Positions 10,701-24,200 of a DNA stretch of 64,000 nucleotides are shown here, piece after piece. Made by a program: the position numbers and the translations under genes. Under the pieces are notes generated by a model, which ran no database searches, was not told the DNA's origin, and was given only the letters and a program-made list of their open reading frames with translations. The stretch is from contig OX442316.1 in assembly GCA_949358305.1 (NCBI GenBank), forward strand, positions 12,214,001 to 12,278,000. The letters run 5' to 3'. This DNA is from Strigamia acuminata (taxonomy: Eukaryota; Arthropoda; Chilopoda; Geophilomorpha; Linotaeniidae). How positions within the stretch are numbered: the stretch's first letter is position 1; every line of letters starts with the position of its first letter.

Positions 10701-13700
10701 TATAACGTGAGTAATTTTATGCGGAAAGCGCAAGACGACTCTAATTAAATGGAGGTTTGTAGATAAATAGAATAGAAAGAAATCGATTGACACAGTGCAC
10801 CGATTGCAGTTTTACTCTGATGGAGAAAATTGATCAACAAGGTAGCTATAATTGGTTAGTTCTCAATGTGTAAACATTGAGGCAGAACGTTTTAAAGGTG
10901 CAAAACCAACTTAGAATTGCCGTTAAAATTCCAATTCCACATTTCGAGGTTTATGACAAAAAATAATTTCAATTTTTTTTTTTACAAATTATTTTTTCAT
11001 GTTATTTCTACAGGAATTAATTCAGCACAAAATGTCTGCTTTCTTGTCTTTCTAAACCACAGATTTGCATTCCTGCCAGTTTTCAAGCTCCAAAACTGCT
11101 GAGTTGGTCTTTTCTCTTTGAATTTAAAGTACACGAATGTCTAATTCAATGTTATATTATTTATAAGTTGAAAGAAAAAACAAAATTGTACTTACTTCTT
11201 TCAATTTCACAAGTGTATTGTACAACGACGTCTTAATTAATGAGTTTTCCTTACCACGAGCAAGTTTTCCGTTGTTAGCACACTTCTTTAAACTCGTTTA
11301 TCCTCGCTTGATACTTGACAGGTGTTTTTCTACTGCCTATTTTCATGTAGGTGTACTTGTCTTTCAGCTGTGGGATTTTCTTTGTTGGCGTGAATGATAG
11401 AATAGAGAATTGAATTGAAGCCGAACGATACATTTATTTTTAAATTTAGTCCTACTTCTGTAGAAAAAATTTCCGTCAGAGGACACTTCCTTCGGTACAT
11501 CCACTTTGTTTTTTTGCTTTATATGATTGTTGTCTTATGAATAAAAGATGGCCGTTTTTCGAGCCTTAAACACCACAGGAATTGTAAATGGAGTTGAGAG
11601 AAAAATTGCTTTTAAAAAGCCAATGGTTTATTCAGGTAATAGAAAACACGAGCATATGTCTAGAGCTCTAGACAATAAAAAAGCAATTACAAACAATAAA
11701 ATTGATGTCTTTACCTACTTTTTTTCATGTCTAAACAGACGAGACGAGGGTACAGTGATAGCACTTGGCAAAAATCAAACATTTTATTTTATTTCATTGA
11801 TTTAAGAAACTTGGCAGCTGTTCTTTATTCCCACTTTCCAATTGAAACTGAGAATGCCACTTACACATGTCGTTTGGGACGACCCTCTTATTTTATCATC
11901 AAAATGTTCATACTCCAATAGTCTCTGCACTCGAGGGATTCTTTAAGTATACAAACAAGTGACGCTAATAAGCATCTAAGAGCTGAATTTTTTTTTTTAT
12001 TGATTTTGTAACAATGCAGACACGTGTTGAACTTGCATCGATTGAAGTCTTACAGAAAAAAAAATTTAAAACAAATCTGGAAATGGATTTCTTGCAACAA
12101 CAAAAAAAAATTGGTGAACTAGATTTTTTTTTTTATTTTTTTTTTTTTTATATATTGTTTTTAAAAAAAAATTTCAAACAAAATTAATTTCTATCAACAT
12201 AATTAAATGTTAACTCCATTTTGGTAATCAATAAACTTCACCCTCGAGTAAGTCGCTGCAAAATTAAAAATTTAATTTTCGAATTGTAAAGTAATTTAAT
12301 TTTTTTTTTTTTTAAATTTTACAAAAGATATTTAGTAAAAAATGGAAGCTGTCGTTTTGTAAATACAAACATGCAACCATCCTCGATCAAAATAGTAAAT
12401 GAGCTTACCATTATTAGTGACATGATCCGTTAAGACGCGCACTGATTGCACGTGCACTCGAATAACCATTAGTAACTGATATCGGGGAAAGTGAGTTCTA
12501 AAATTAAACTGAATTTCAACCTCAATCCATTAAAATTCAAATAGGGTTCAAGAAATAAAAAAAAAAGAAAGAAGAAAATTTTAAATTTTAAATAAGTGCG
12601 TTTTAAACATTATTAGAGCCAATTCCATACGGCACCGAGAAGGAAACGTAGTTAAGTTTGTGTATTTCGGATCGAGATACAGAATTGCACTGTGACTTTG
12701 GGATTTAAATCTCCTTCAGGTTCTTTTTATATATTTTTTTTATCCAGTCCCTTCTTCCTCTCGGAACTCATTCCCAGGGTTCAGGTGATTGAATTAAAGG
12801 TGGAGATGCTTAAGGTACGATTTCAACTCGTGCAGAAATCTTACACCGGAAATGGATTCGCTTTAGACCCAGTTTTTAATGAGGAAATTATTTTATTTTT
12901 ATTTTATCTATTTTTTAAATCTTAATTTCTATTTAATGCTGTTTCGCATTACAATCGCTAACATGCGAAATGAAGTTGTTGAATTGAGAATATTAAGGCT
13001 CCGTCATCACTCGAAGCGTGTAATCTAACGAGTCAGCAGCAGATTTTTTGTTGAAGATTTTAAATGAACTTCAAGATGAGTTAATAGCGAATTCATCTCC
13101 GATAAATAGGTGCTGAGTAGTGCAGGGAAGTTGTTCTCGGGTTGCTTTTTAAGCGATATTTGCAGTGCAGCCAACTTTGAAAGATTGATCATAGGCAAGT
13201 CAATGCTAAACGAGTGTTTCGCTTGACTTTTAAGCTCTGTAATCATTTTAAAATTCGTTCACCTAATAAAACAAGCTTTTTTAATGTTAGGTTAAATTAT
13301 TTTATTTTTTATTTTTTTATATATCAAATTTAAAAAAATAAAAATTACCGATATGTCCTGACAGTTTAGTACCTTTTCATGTTCTTTAATAATATTTAAT
13401 ATAAGCCAATTATCAATTGCTGCTTGAGATACTTTTTACATTAACCATCTTTACTGCATTAAAGATCTCGGTCGAACGTCAAAAAAATTACATTCCAAAC
13501 TTGATATTTTCTCTTTATTAATTTCTGGCTGGATGATAAATTGATTTCTCCTGCCTGGCATCAGCACACTAATTAATAGCATTTTTCATCAACAGTTTCC
13601 TTTCACCTCTACCTAACTTACGAACTTTTTTTTCTCTTTTCTAAATCAAAAATTAAATTCAACTTTTATGAATAAATAAATCACGTATTCATCTCTGTCT

Positions 13701-16700
13701 CTATAGGTCCAAATTTCGTACATTTCGATTTCGCTGTGATATATTGAACTTTTAGTTGCTGCCAACTGCGCTATCTTGTATAATCATTCCATTGTGGTAA
13801 TTCACAACTGGATCATCTCATTTCTCTCACGGTTTTCTCTCTCTAGAGAGTCGTGTGGAAGAATAGAATGCCCCCTTTTCTCCTTATGAAACTTAGAATG
13901 AATGGTTTTCCTGCCAAGGGGCACCTTTTCTGCACGTGTTCGAACCAGCGCAATATTACTTTTGCTGTTGGACATGATATTGATGACCCAGGGAAAGTTA
14001 AAACCCCAACTTTTCCCGCAAAAAAAAAATTAATCTTAGTTGTCTTAGTAGTCATAACAACGTCTGGTTGCCCGGATATCCCCTGATTTCTATATATAAG
14101 TGATTTGTTTTTCGTGTTTCGAGGTTTCTGTCTAATCACCTTGGTGATGTTGTTTTTCAAGCGTAATTAAATAATGATTTGCACGAAATTAAAAGCCAAC
14201 GATCAACAAGAGAGAACTAATTATAATTCTGCCACATCAATACGAAAACATGAATGAAAGTATTTTTTTTTTTAATTTTTCTTTTAAAATTTCAATTTTA
14301 TATAAAAAGAAAAATTCTGAAACGCACTCTTGAGATCAATTTCTCTAGCGAGTTGGAATGCATTTCGGACTCATTTCCTAACCAAAATTGTTCAAACACT
14401 CGCAAAAGAGACAGGTTTATGACACCTCAACTTAGTTTCGCTTCTTTTTATTTCCCTCCATGGAGAACTCGTGACAGCTCAGCAGCTTGTGTCACGTTAA
14501 AATGGTGAGTTCACCTTCAAATGTCATCGGCGTTATAAGACATGTATTTGCCAAATTCCCTCCGGAATTCGAATTCAAAGGGTTTTCCTATCATTCTATC
14601 GATTGCCATGGCCAGGCATCTTTTTATATGCGAACAAATAGCTGTATTATGTATAGGAAAGCTTCGTTCAGTTGCATCTTCTTGAAGAAGACTCGTACAA
14701 TGATTTCCGTGATAAAAGTAGAAGGGCAGCTGGAGGTTAATATAGTTCAACGAACAGAATGAATATACAAGCAGACCTCTATTGAAATATTAATGTAAAA
14801 TCGTGGAGATTCATGCAAATGTGACCAGATCAGCTGGCTCGGTCTTCATTTTTATTATGTAGCGTAGTAATCACGTTATAAAAAGTGCGTAAAGAAAGTT
14901 TTATGGTCATAAATTACGTGAATGTTGCAGTGAAAGGGTTATGAGATGACTGGTGGTCAAAGTTAAAGTTATTAGGGTGTTAAATATTGGTGGAATGTCG
15001 AGTTTTAAAACTTTGTAATTTATATATATATATTTTTTTTGTGGGGTGGAAAATCTATGGATTTTAATATCGGGAAGATTGAGTGAAAAAAATGTGTCTT
15101 CGAAAAAGAAATTTTATTTTCGAAGAGTTAATTCAGATCCGCAATATGAATCTGGCAAAGTTCCATCAATGAGATAAAAGTCATTTTTTTATGTGAGGAA
15201 TTTATACGTTGTAGGAAAAAATACAATATCACTTTATGGTGCAAAAAATAAAAGTAATAAGCCCGTAATAAGAGGAAGAAGTTAAAAAAGAAAAAAAAGA
15301 TTTATGAAGAAAATAAATTTCGTGCGAACTCGAATTCCCAAATTTTATAATTCAAAAATATTTTATAGCAAAATAAATTCCGTAAAAGCTAAAACTTGAA
15401 CGTGCGAAAGAACTCGTGCTAATGAGATCAGTGACGTGATTCAGCAAAACCATGTTGAGCAACCACTGAAAATAACCCCAACTTGTGAAAAACATCATGG
15501 CCGCCTCCAATTTCGATAACATCATCAACACAGTACTTTCTGACCTGCGTGATCCAGCCAACCCGGCCCATTTTATCAAACATTATTTGCGTCAATCTAA
15601 TCTGGAGAATCGCACAGAGATATTTCAACATCGAAATAGATATCTACCAAAGCACACACACGGACAGTTCCTTTCCATATCGTCCGATCTACCGATCGAG
15701 CTGCGACAGTCTGTTTATCTGTGCGCAATAGCCCCGACAGACCTCTAGCTTGTTGTATCTTTGTTTTTGTTTCCTTAGGGGGACACCGAAGAAATCCAGA
15801 CACCGGGAAATTAGCAATTGCACTTTGGAATTGTTATTGCATGAGTTTGCATAAACTAAAATGGCGTCAACACCTAAACTCGATTAAAAAGCATAAAAAG
15901 AAACATTTTATATAAGAAGTAATTAGTAGAGGCGAGAAACAATGAAGTTGTAATTGGTTTGTCGAGAAAATGACTCAATTCTTGATTGGCCCTTGTGTCT
16001 CGCAAGTAATCATCGAAACACAGCACGTATCTGGACTGTTGACCTGAACTGGAAATAAGGTTTCATGGGAATTAGAAAGGAAATTTGCATGCAACATCAT
16101 ATGTGGCTTGCAGGCAGAGTTAAAGGAAATGTGAATTGGTCAAAGGCCAACTGCAAGTCGCCTTTCTTATAGCTTTCGTGGCTTCTTTTTTCTCGATATT
16201 AAAGGGTCAATTGGAAAGTGACATAACGAGCAGAAGTGGAGTCGTTCAACTGTTTCGAAGAAATTCTTCTGAGATTTGTCGATTGTGGCGCACTTTGGTG
16301 ACGCAATAAAAATGGCTCTTTTATTGGGTGTGCTGTGACTTCAGCTGATGATAAAGGCTTTTTGTAAATAATAAAAAAAAAATGTAATATGTAGTTGGTG
16401 GTTTCATGTTTTCTATTTGGGACACGACTTGTGTATGAAATTGTGTTTAAGTGGTGCAGTGCGCTCTCATAATTTTCCTCAGTCCGCTGCCACCCGTCGT
16501 CTTTTTAGCTGCATTTGCCTGCACAAAACACATAAAAACAGGCTTGACGGCTCCATTCAGACCCGGTTTTACTTTTCAAACTCTGTGTCTGATATCGCTT
16601 TCATGAGAAAACGAATACACGTAATAATTCTTTAAAGGCCTATCGTTAAACATTTATTTTTATAGATTGATGGCCGGGGAGGATGCGACAATTTGGATTT

Positions 16701-19200
16701 TATTTTTAGTTTCAAAGCTTTCTTTTTATTTGTCTTTAAATAAATTTATACAAATAAAAAATTCTCTTTCACGGCGAACATTGTATGGTTTCATGTTCCG
16801 TTACTCTTCACCCGTGGAATCAATTTTTTAAATTAATAATTATGCAGTTTAGGACGGATTTGCTGGAGCTTAGTTAGGAGCGACATTAGATGCAATCAAT
16901 ATATTCGGTTCTGTCGACATGACAGCACTCATGAATTTCAGCGGCGATATAAATTAAAGCGTTCAAAGCTTCAATGAAATAAACCAAATACTGATAGCAT
17001 TCATTGGGTTGATCTGATTTGTCGTCATGGCGATGCAATTCGAGCCCAATTTGAACCGAATAAACATGTCCTCGACCTTCCTGATGACGATGGGAAAATA
17101 AAATATGACATTTATGTTATGTATGTTTGTATTTGTACCAACTATACAGCTTTACTGCGAGTTAAACTGACCAGATCGCTCCTATTGAAATGGCAGCGAC
17201 TGGCAAATAAATGGTTGCCAGGTTTTCATGATCCTCCGCAAGCTGGCAGCAAATAATCTCCATCAAGATCTCCATTGACTTTAACTTGTGTTATCTTGAA
17301 CCCATCACGTCTGTCATCACTTTTTGGCTCCACCGAAAGCGCTTTTTCACACCAAAATGGGTTTTGGGCACAGCTCAATTCATATCAATTTGATTTTATA
17401 TAAAAAAATTATATATTTTCAAGTTGAACTAGTAAAAATCAAATTAAATTTCGAGAAATCTCATTAAAAGCATAAACCAGTATTAAAAAGAAAACAACTC
17501 ATCAATAAATCCTCTCTCAGTTTCCCGTAGGGACGGAAGTTCGTGAATGTAATACGCTTCTATTAGATAAAATAAATTAGATGAAATAATTTTTATGGAA
17601 AAAAAAGAAAAGGGAAAAGGGAATCAAAAAAAAAGAAAATTTGTCGGTTCACTTCCGCTCAAATTCTGCTTCGATTATACTTTTTATTTTCACAAATCGT
17701 GAGTGACTACATCTGATTTTTCAACAACAATGGCAAGGACTAACAAAGGCTATCCCCAAGATGGGGGAAAAAATAGATATATAATTTCTCTTCACTTTTC
17801 CCCCAAAATGAGGGAAAGGAATACAGAAATCTGGCACGGAAGCACGCGGGAGGAAAACGTCATCCACGTCACTGCGCATTTGGAATATGGATTTACTGCG
17901 AGTGGATAAGTTGTCTCTCTCTTCCGAGCAGTCAGCTTAACAAATTGATGGAAATGTGCACGAAATTCGTAAAGGCAGCGGTGGAGTGGAGAACTTTTCC
18001 CCGCCCACTAGATGCTGACGTGTCACTATGCCAAGATCTTGCAATTAGTTCACTCCCCCTAAATTCTTGTTTTCAAGGACAAAAATATAGGTTAAATGGC
18101 AGTTAGGAGTCAAGTACAGTTGATGAAAAAAATAATAGCAACAACAACTAACCATTTCACTTAATTTGGCTCTCTGTCAAAAACCAATTAAATTTTATTT
18201 TTTTTTTATATTTTTAAATTTTTTTAAATTTTTTTTATTTTATTTTATATATGTATATATAAAGAATTATACTTTTGGGTTCGAAATTTCACGATCAAAT
18301 CAAAACGAAATTAGGATTAAAGAGTGCTGAGGGGGAAAAAATTGTTATTTTATATATAGAAAACAATCTTGACACCGAAAAGTCGAAAGGTGTATTTTTA
18401 TTGCAGAGAAATTTGATTAGCAAAATATGTTGTTGTCATTTTTTTTCCCTTCTTCCACTTTATTGATTTTATTCCCCATCGATTTTTTTTTACCTTCAAT
18501 TTATTTTTTTTTCTTACTCTTAAAAGGAAAAGAAATTAACTTTTCTTTTCTTATTTTTTTTTCCCATTTCTTGCACTGCCCCCCTGTGGTTTTGTATCTC
18601 GCTGCAACAGAAATACACCTTTAATTTATTGATTATAATAACAAATCTGCAAGTTTATAATAAATATTACAAGATGTATGCTATTTCTTGTGGAAGAGAT
18701 TCTGGCATGGTGAAAATTCGGAATACAAAGGCTCCATCAACAATCAACAGATAAAATAATCTCGTGTCAACATCATCATGTCTCCCTTTTAACCTTGTAT
18801 AAATATAATTGTATATGTTTTGTTTGTTTGTCTAGTACACATACATACAATTTGTTACGAAATTAAGTCAGTCCTTGTAGTTTTTAGCATCGTTTCTAGT
18901 TATAAACAGTCAATCTATCTAGAAGAAATTCCTTTTTTAGTGCATGGCAAGCAGTGGTAAACTTTGGGGTTAAAAATTAACCCATAACTATCATGGCACA
19001 AATCATGACTCTGTTAGGCCTCAAGATTATCTTTTGCAATAAGTTTTATATCTTGTTAAGATCACAGCAAAAGTTTTTTTTAATTGGTATTTTTTTTTAA
19101 TGTATATATATTTTTTTTTTGGATATTTTATGGAAGTGAATTGTTTTTTTTTTAGTTCTTAGTTGTTTTTTTTTTTTTTAGTTTTTTAAAATTTTAAATA
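7795..19200. other. Gene-poor intronic stretch
   Basis: I find no supported gene, RNA gene or element. Open frames of 60-110 codons occur (for example 13025-13246 minus, 13843-14160 minus, 15485-15748 plus) but none shows a family motif or a splice-consistent context. Many homopolymer A/T runs are present. Confidence 0.5.
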
Positions 19201-20631
19201 TCATAATCGCGCTTCAGTTAATGTCAACTCCTTCATCTCGATCTCGTTGTTATTCCCATTGTGTGTCATCATCTTGTCCGCGTTCGACGATGGTGATGTA
19301 GGTGACACGTGATTTGGAGAAGGCATACCGATGTTGGCTAGATCCGGTAACGCCTGTAATTCTCCTTGCAAAAGACGAATCTTCTGTATCATTTCGCGAA
19401 TCTCGTACCGAAGAATGCCCAAAAAACACAGTTTAAGAAAGGCGATGATGCAATAGCCCAAAATGAAGAGCACGTCTGCACTGCGCTGAACCCATTGGCG
19501 CAACGGCTCGGCACAACCACGCGACCAACAAGGAACTGATGTCGTGTTAACTATCTGGCAACAACTGACAGGCACGGGGATCGACGCTCGTGGACCCAGA
19601 CGTAGACGACCTAAGGAATTTTGTCAAATATTTTCAACTTTCAGCACAATTTTCCCACAATAATACCGCAACTCAATTCGCAATTTTATACATTCAATTA
19701 TTCCATACACGAATTACTTTCAATCTTTTCCACAGCCACCAAAAATAAAATAAATCATTACTATACATTTTTAATGATGTTTATTACGCTGCCCCTGGTT
19801 CCGTGAAACCGCATTCAACGAGCCCACACGAGCAGAATTAATTATTTTTACATTCTACAAATTCTGCGGGTGCAAATCGAATGGGGCAATGTAATAAACA
19901 TTAGGCGCATCCATAAAGTCTCGTCTAACTTGCGCATGCCCACTTAAAACAATACTAAATGGGTCGCCATTTTGTATAAAATGCTGTTTGAATGCGCCTA
20001 GTGTAATTGTGAGTGCGGAAAAGACGAAAACGAAAGAAAAAGAAGCAGAAAAGTATAAAAAAAAAGATAAAGAAGACTTACGTAAGGAAGCTGTGCTACT
20101 CCACACACTGTCGTTGAAATCAGGTAGATGACCTTGTGGCAAGTGGATGTACCACTGTGTCGTATTATAATCAGATGGCCCTTGGACTCCGCAACACGCA
20201 CTCTCCTGTTGGAACTTGTCCCAGAGGGCAGTGCGGTCACCATCAGCTCCGTAGTCAGTGTTCAGAAGATGTTTGAGGTGAGCAGGGATGCCTGCTTTTA
20301 AACTACTAAACAAAAACATCCAGGCCAGCCCAACGATGGCGTCTCCGACGAGCAACACGAGCATCAGGAGCCAATACACATTGAGCCAGCGTTCGTTCAG
20401 TTTGATGGCACTTACACAACCAACGGCTTGAATGATCCCCGCTTGCAACAGCAGAGCCACGTAGCCGTACACCAGAGTCGGATGGTAGAGGGCAAGCGGC
20501 ACGAATCTCATGCGAACGTCGGCCAAGATGGAGCCGCCAACAGCAACAAAAACGAGTACGCTGAGTAACAAGACGCCGTTGCACGAGTAGATCCAGAGGC
20601 GGTAGTACCGCATAGCGCTCCGCAACAACAT
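19201..20631 (-). CDS. Tetraspanin
   Basis: There are two coding exons, 20631-20082 and 19610-19201, joined in phase 1, for a protein of about 319 residues. The layout is that of tetraspanins: four hydrophobic segments (about residues 17-38, 50-75, 85-112 and, in exon 2, one around residues 230-253) and a large loop with ACCG, SCC and a final CxxxC just before the last segment. Tetraspanins are membrane organisers that gather partner proteins at the cell surface. The C-terminal tail is Ser/Asn-rich. The start is the first ATG of the open exon; an upstream 22-codon frame lies at about 20728. The gene is nested, opposite strand, in the 32.7-kb intron. I cannot name the subfamily. Confidence 0.88.
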
Positions 20632-20864
20632 TCCGTGACCGCCCGCCCCGCACTCCTCGTCACGGCCCCAAAGGGCCAGGTGAAAGGGGAGGGGAGGTCA
20701 AGGGGATCATTACAGGACAAAGGACCATGGAAATTAAACGATAGCAGTTGATTGACAGGGTTTTCTCACGGCAGATAGAAGGAAGAAAATAAATTTTAAA
20801 AAATAAATAAATAAAAAATAAAAAAATCTTCACTTCTCTTCTTCGTCTCGTTCCCTTACTCACT

Positions 20865-21134
20865 CTATGCCGAGCGTCGAGCTATGAGGCGTTTGGTTTT
20901 GATCATTTTACCACTGTGTAGGTAGTGGAGACCTACAGAAGCTATTCCGTATTCGAATAGGATTTCCGGGTAGCCTAGCAACACGTTGGCATTGCGTGGT
21001 GGCGGCATATGAAGCGCGATGTACGGATCGCTGAAGTAGAGGATCGGCAACACGTCCTGGTGGGGACTGTACGGTTGGCGCGCGAAGTAACTGATACTGT
21101 ATGGTCTGGGAGTACGCAACATGGTTTCGATCAC
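20865..21134 (-). CDS. Coding-like exon upstream of the tetraspanin, role unknown
   Basis: This is an 89-codon frame with GC-rich third positions. It lies in a likely exon bounded by a CTCTTCCAG acceptor (exon from 21137) and a strong donor GTGAGTAAG (exon end 20864). The stop TAG comes one base before the donor, so it cannot continue into the tetraspanin frame. It may be an upstream open frame in the tetraspanin 5' leader, or a small protein of its own. No family is recognised. Confidence 0.3.
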   Translation of the reverse strand: MIETMLRTPRPYSISYFARQPYSPHQDVLPILYFSDPYIALHMPPPRNANVLLGYPEILFEYGIASVGLHYLHSGKMIKTKRLIARRSA

Positions 21135-21237
21135 GCGCTGGAAGAGATGTGAATGGGGCTGATGTGTCTGCTCGACTCAAGGACCCCTTATTCGCCGCTT
21201 CTGGGTAACCCTGATGTGAATGCTGGACTAACGCCAA

Positions 21238-24200
21238 TCAGGTCCATATGGTAGCTGCCAACTAGCTTTGTCGTCACCACGTGTGATGTCATAGGACGCC
21301 CCTGAGAAACAAAAGGAAACAAAAGAGAAATATAGTGGCGTGTATTGGCCAAATGTGAAGCTTATGTAAATTACAAATGCCGTTTATTGGCTAAAGCTGC
21401 TTTTATAGCTATATTTGGAGTTGCGATTGCTATTTCGGGGCACCGCGAATCAACCTTGTTGTGTTTTTCAGTGTCTTGGACACATTCTTGGAGCGGAGTT
21501 GCGAGTTTTGGGTCTAAACATAGATGACCTAGGTTATGTAAGCGAGCAATAAAAAAATTGCACGTGATGGGCTGATGGCGGATGATTCGAGTTTGACTTT
21601 TATCTTTCAATGAGCGGTTATAAAATAAGAAAGTGCTTTCCCTTCATCTGTTTTCCTTTACTCCTTTCGTTGGAAAACAACGCTAACTCAGTAACTCCAT
21701 CCGGTTAATTTCCTTAAAGTAATTTCGCACCCACTGTTGGTTGATATTAGTTTATTTATAACGTTTCTTACAAATCTTGGCATTCGAATTAGAAAAGGAA
21801 GGCTTGTGTTTGGCTTAGAATTACTCTAGATCAACAACAGCTGGCTGTGTTTGCAATTTTCTACTCGCTTCCTCACTTCTCCCTAAGAAAAAAGGAAAAG
21901 TTTGCAAACTCAAAAATTAAAGAGAAATTGTGCCCATGTTATATCGATTTGATTTGATTTGATTTGCCACATTTTTTAACTTTTTCAAATATATTGTACG
22001 GTATAAATAATCGGTACACTATTTTTTACTTCATTCTTTTTGCACTAGTAATGAAACAAGACTTTCTCACGCGTACAGAAGCATTGAAATGCTTTTAAGC
22101 TGACATGGCATCAGTCCCCGAAGGATTTCTCCATAACCTTGAGAAATATTCCAACTTTGAATTCATTTAGAGGGCAAGAAACTTTGAAAATTGCACACTT
22201 TTACTCACTTTATAAACATTAGACGATTACAAAAATCGTTACTCTCTTTATAAGTATCCTTATCTCGAAATAGAAGAAGAAATAAACAACAGTATTCATT
22301 TGAATACATTACGCAAGTGTCAAGTTTGCATTAAACTTTATCAAAAAAGTAAAAGGGGTGTAGCGCTCTAGCCCCCAATCTTTTATGACACCCATTATAA
22401 ATTATGAATTTTATCTTTTCTCGGTTTGGCATATGAAATCCATTCAACTTTTGAATTGATTTATTTAAAATGCATGAATACATTACTCATTTACACGTTT
22501 CGGTGTCGTAACTAAGCGAAAAATCGTCATAGTCGCCTGTAGATGACGGGAATAAACGGATTTTCTGCATCTGAACGGCAAGAAATCTTGCGGGGAGTCC
22601 CCGAGTTTTCGTCTAATGCTCTATGTATGAGCGAATGGTTGGTTAAGTCTTCAGTTTGATCATTTGAAGGGATTGGGGGCAGATCCTTGTTCAGATGTAG
22701 CAATAGTTGAAATAGGGGAAAAAAGAACAACAACTACGTTTCCCGGATAAATTATGACCCCTACATAGGTTCGTTTTGGCCTCCTGCTGAGTGAGTTGGC
22801 CGTATGCCAACCGATTGCACTTGCACTTGCACTGTATTCGTATGGTTTTCTCTTTTTATGTGCCTCTTTTACTGACCACCTCATTCTTCTCCAAAATAAC
22901 CTAAGTGCAGGTGTTTCCACAGAAATATAATTTATATATATACTCCGTATTATATTTTATAGAAAAAAAAATCAATATTTTCCTCGGTTTTTGACTTATT
23001 CCTCAAATTTTTAATTATTTAGGTTATTGTCAATGAAATTACCTGCAGCTGCATGTAGAGAAAAATGTTTTTATTCAAAAATTCAATGCATGATGTATGT
23101 TTTTGTTTTATTTCTTTTCTTTAAGGCGGAAAAGAGTAGTATAACTTCATCTATTGGAGGGATTCTATATTGTTTGAGTCTGCAGCGTGGCATTGTGCAT
23201 TTATCAAGTCCCCGAGTCCCTTCCCTTCCCTCAAACAGACAAGTTTAAATTGAATTTTTAATGGCAGCATTTCTCGATTTACAAACGTGCAGTGCATGCA
23301 CTTCCATTCTTTGCCAAATAAAAAGAAACACTTTAAGTAAAAATTACACACATTTACCGGGAAAAATAAGAGTATTTTCAACCAACTATAACGGTACATC
23401 AACACCAATTTTGACATTATGGTCACGTTTTGGAGTGCGCTTCAATTTCAAGGGCTCGAGTAACGCGAGGATTGCGGATTGACCGACCGGCTTTGCTTTC
23501 TGCTTGTTTAGCAACCACTTTGATGGAAATTCATCCTTTTATCTCACGATCGACTCGCATCAAAACAAGTAGGGCTCAAATCACAATTTATATTTTTCAT
23601 CAAAAACATTTTAAAACGCAAACAAGTTCCACCAAATTCGATGCATTAAAAGTAATCGAATTATTGCATCTACGCACTTAAGACAAACTGCAATGGCACG
23701 TTGATAAGAGGTGATGAATTCAGCGCGAGATTTCAATTGTCTTATCTCTTCCACCACCTGTTTGTGTCACTCAAACTCGTTGATTCCAAGATAATGCGCA
23801 CCTGAGTTTAGAACTTTACATTATTTAGCATTAACTTGAAATATGGATGACCCTAGACAGCTTAGCATTCCGTTCTGTACTAAATACGCTTTAATTTAGC
23901 ATATTTTCATCAGTGTATAACTTTAATGTCAATGATGACTATATGGACAATGAGGCATTTATTTGAGCTTCTCTTAATCCTCCTGATTGCTTTTACGTTG
24001 ATGAAATAGTGCAAGCATCGAGTTTTTGGCAAGCTCATCATGTTCTATGGGTCGTAAAACGTGTCTTTGATGGTCGTTTGGGATTGTCAATCAAATTCCT
24101 TCCCTCCCAACAACCACCTCCAATCCTTCTACGCCGGATCTTTTATAGTTAAAAACGATGGGTTAAGTGAATCAACGTCCATTTCGCTTTATTGTCCAAC

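Noticed and set aside
13025-13246. 73-codon minus-strand frame rich in Leu/Lys/Ser
   Set aside because: It looks mildly protein-like, but has no recognisable homology or splice context.
15485-15748. 87-codon plus-strand frame in the large intron
   Set aside because: It has an ATG and mixed composition, but no family motif and no splice partners; overlapping frames on both strands are equally open.
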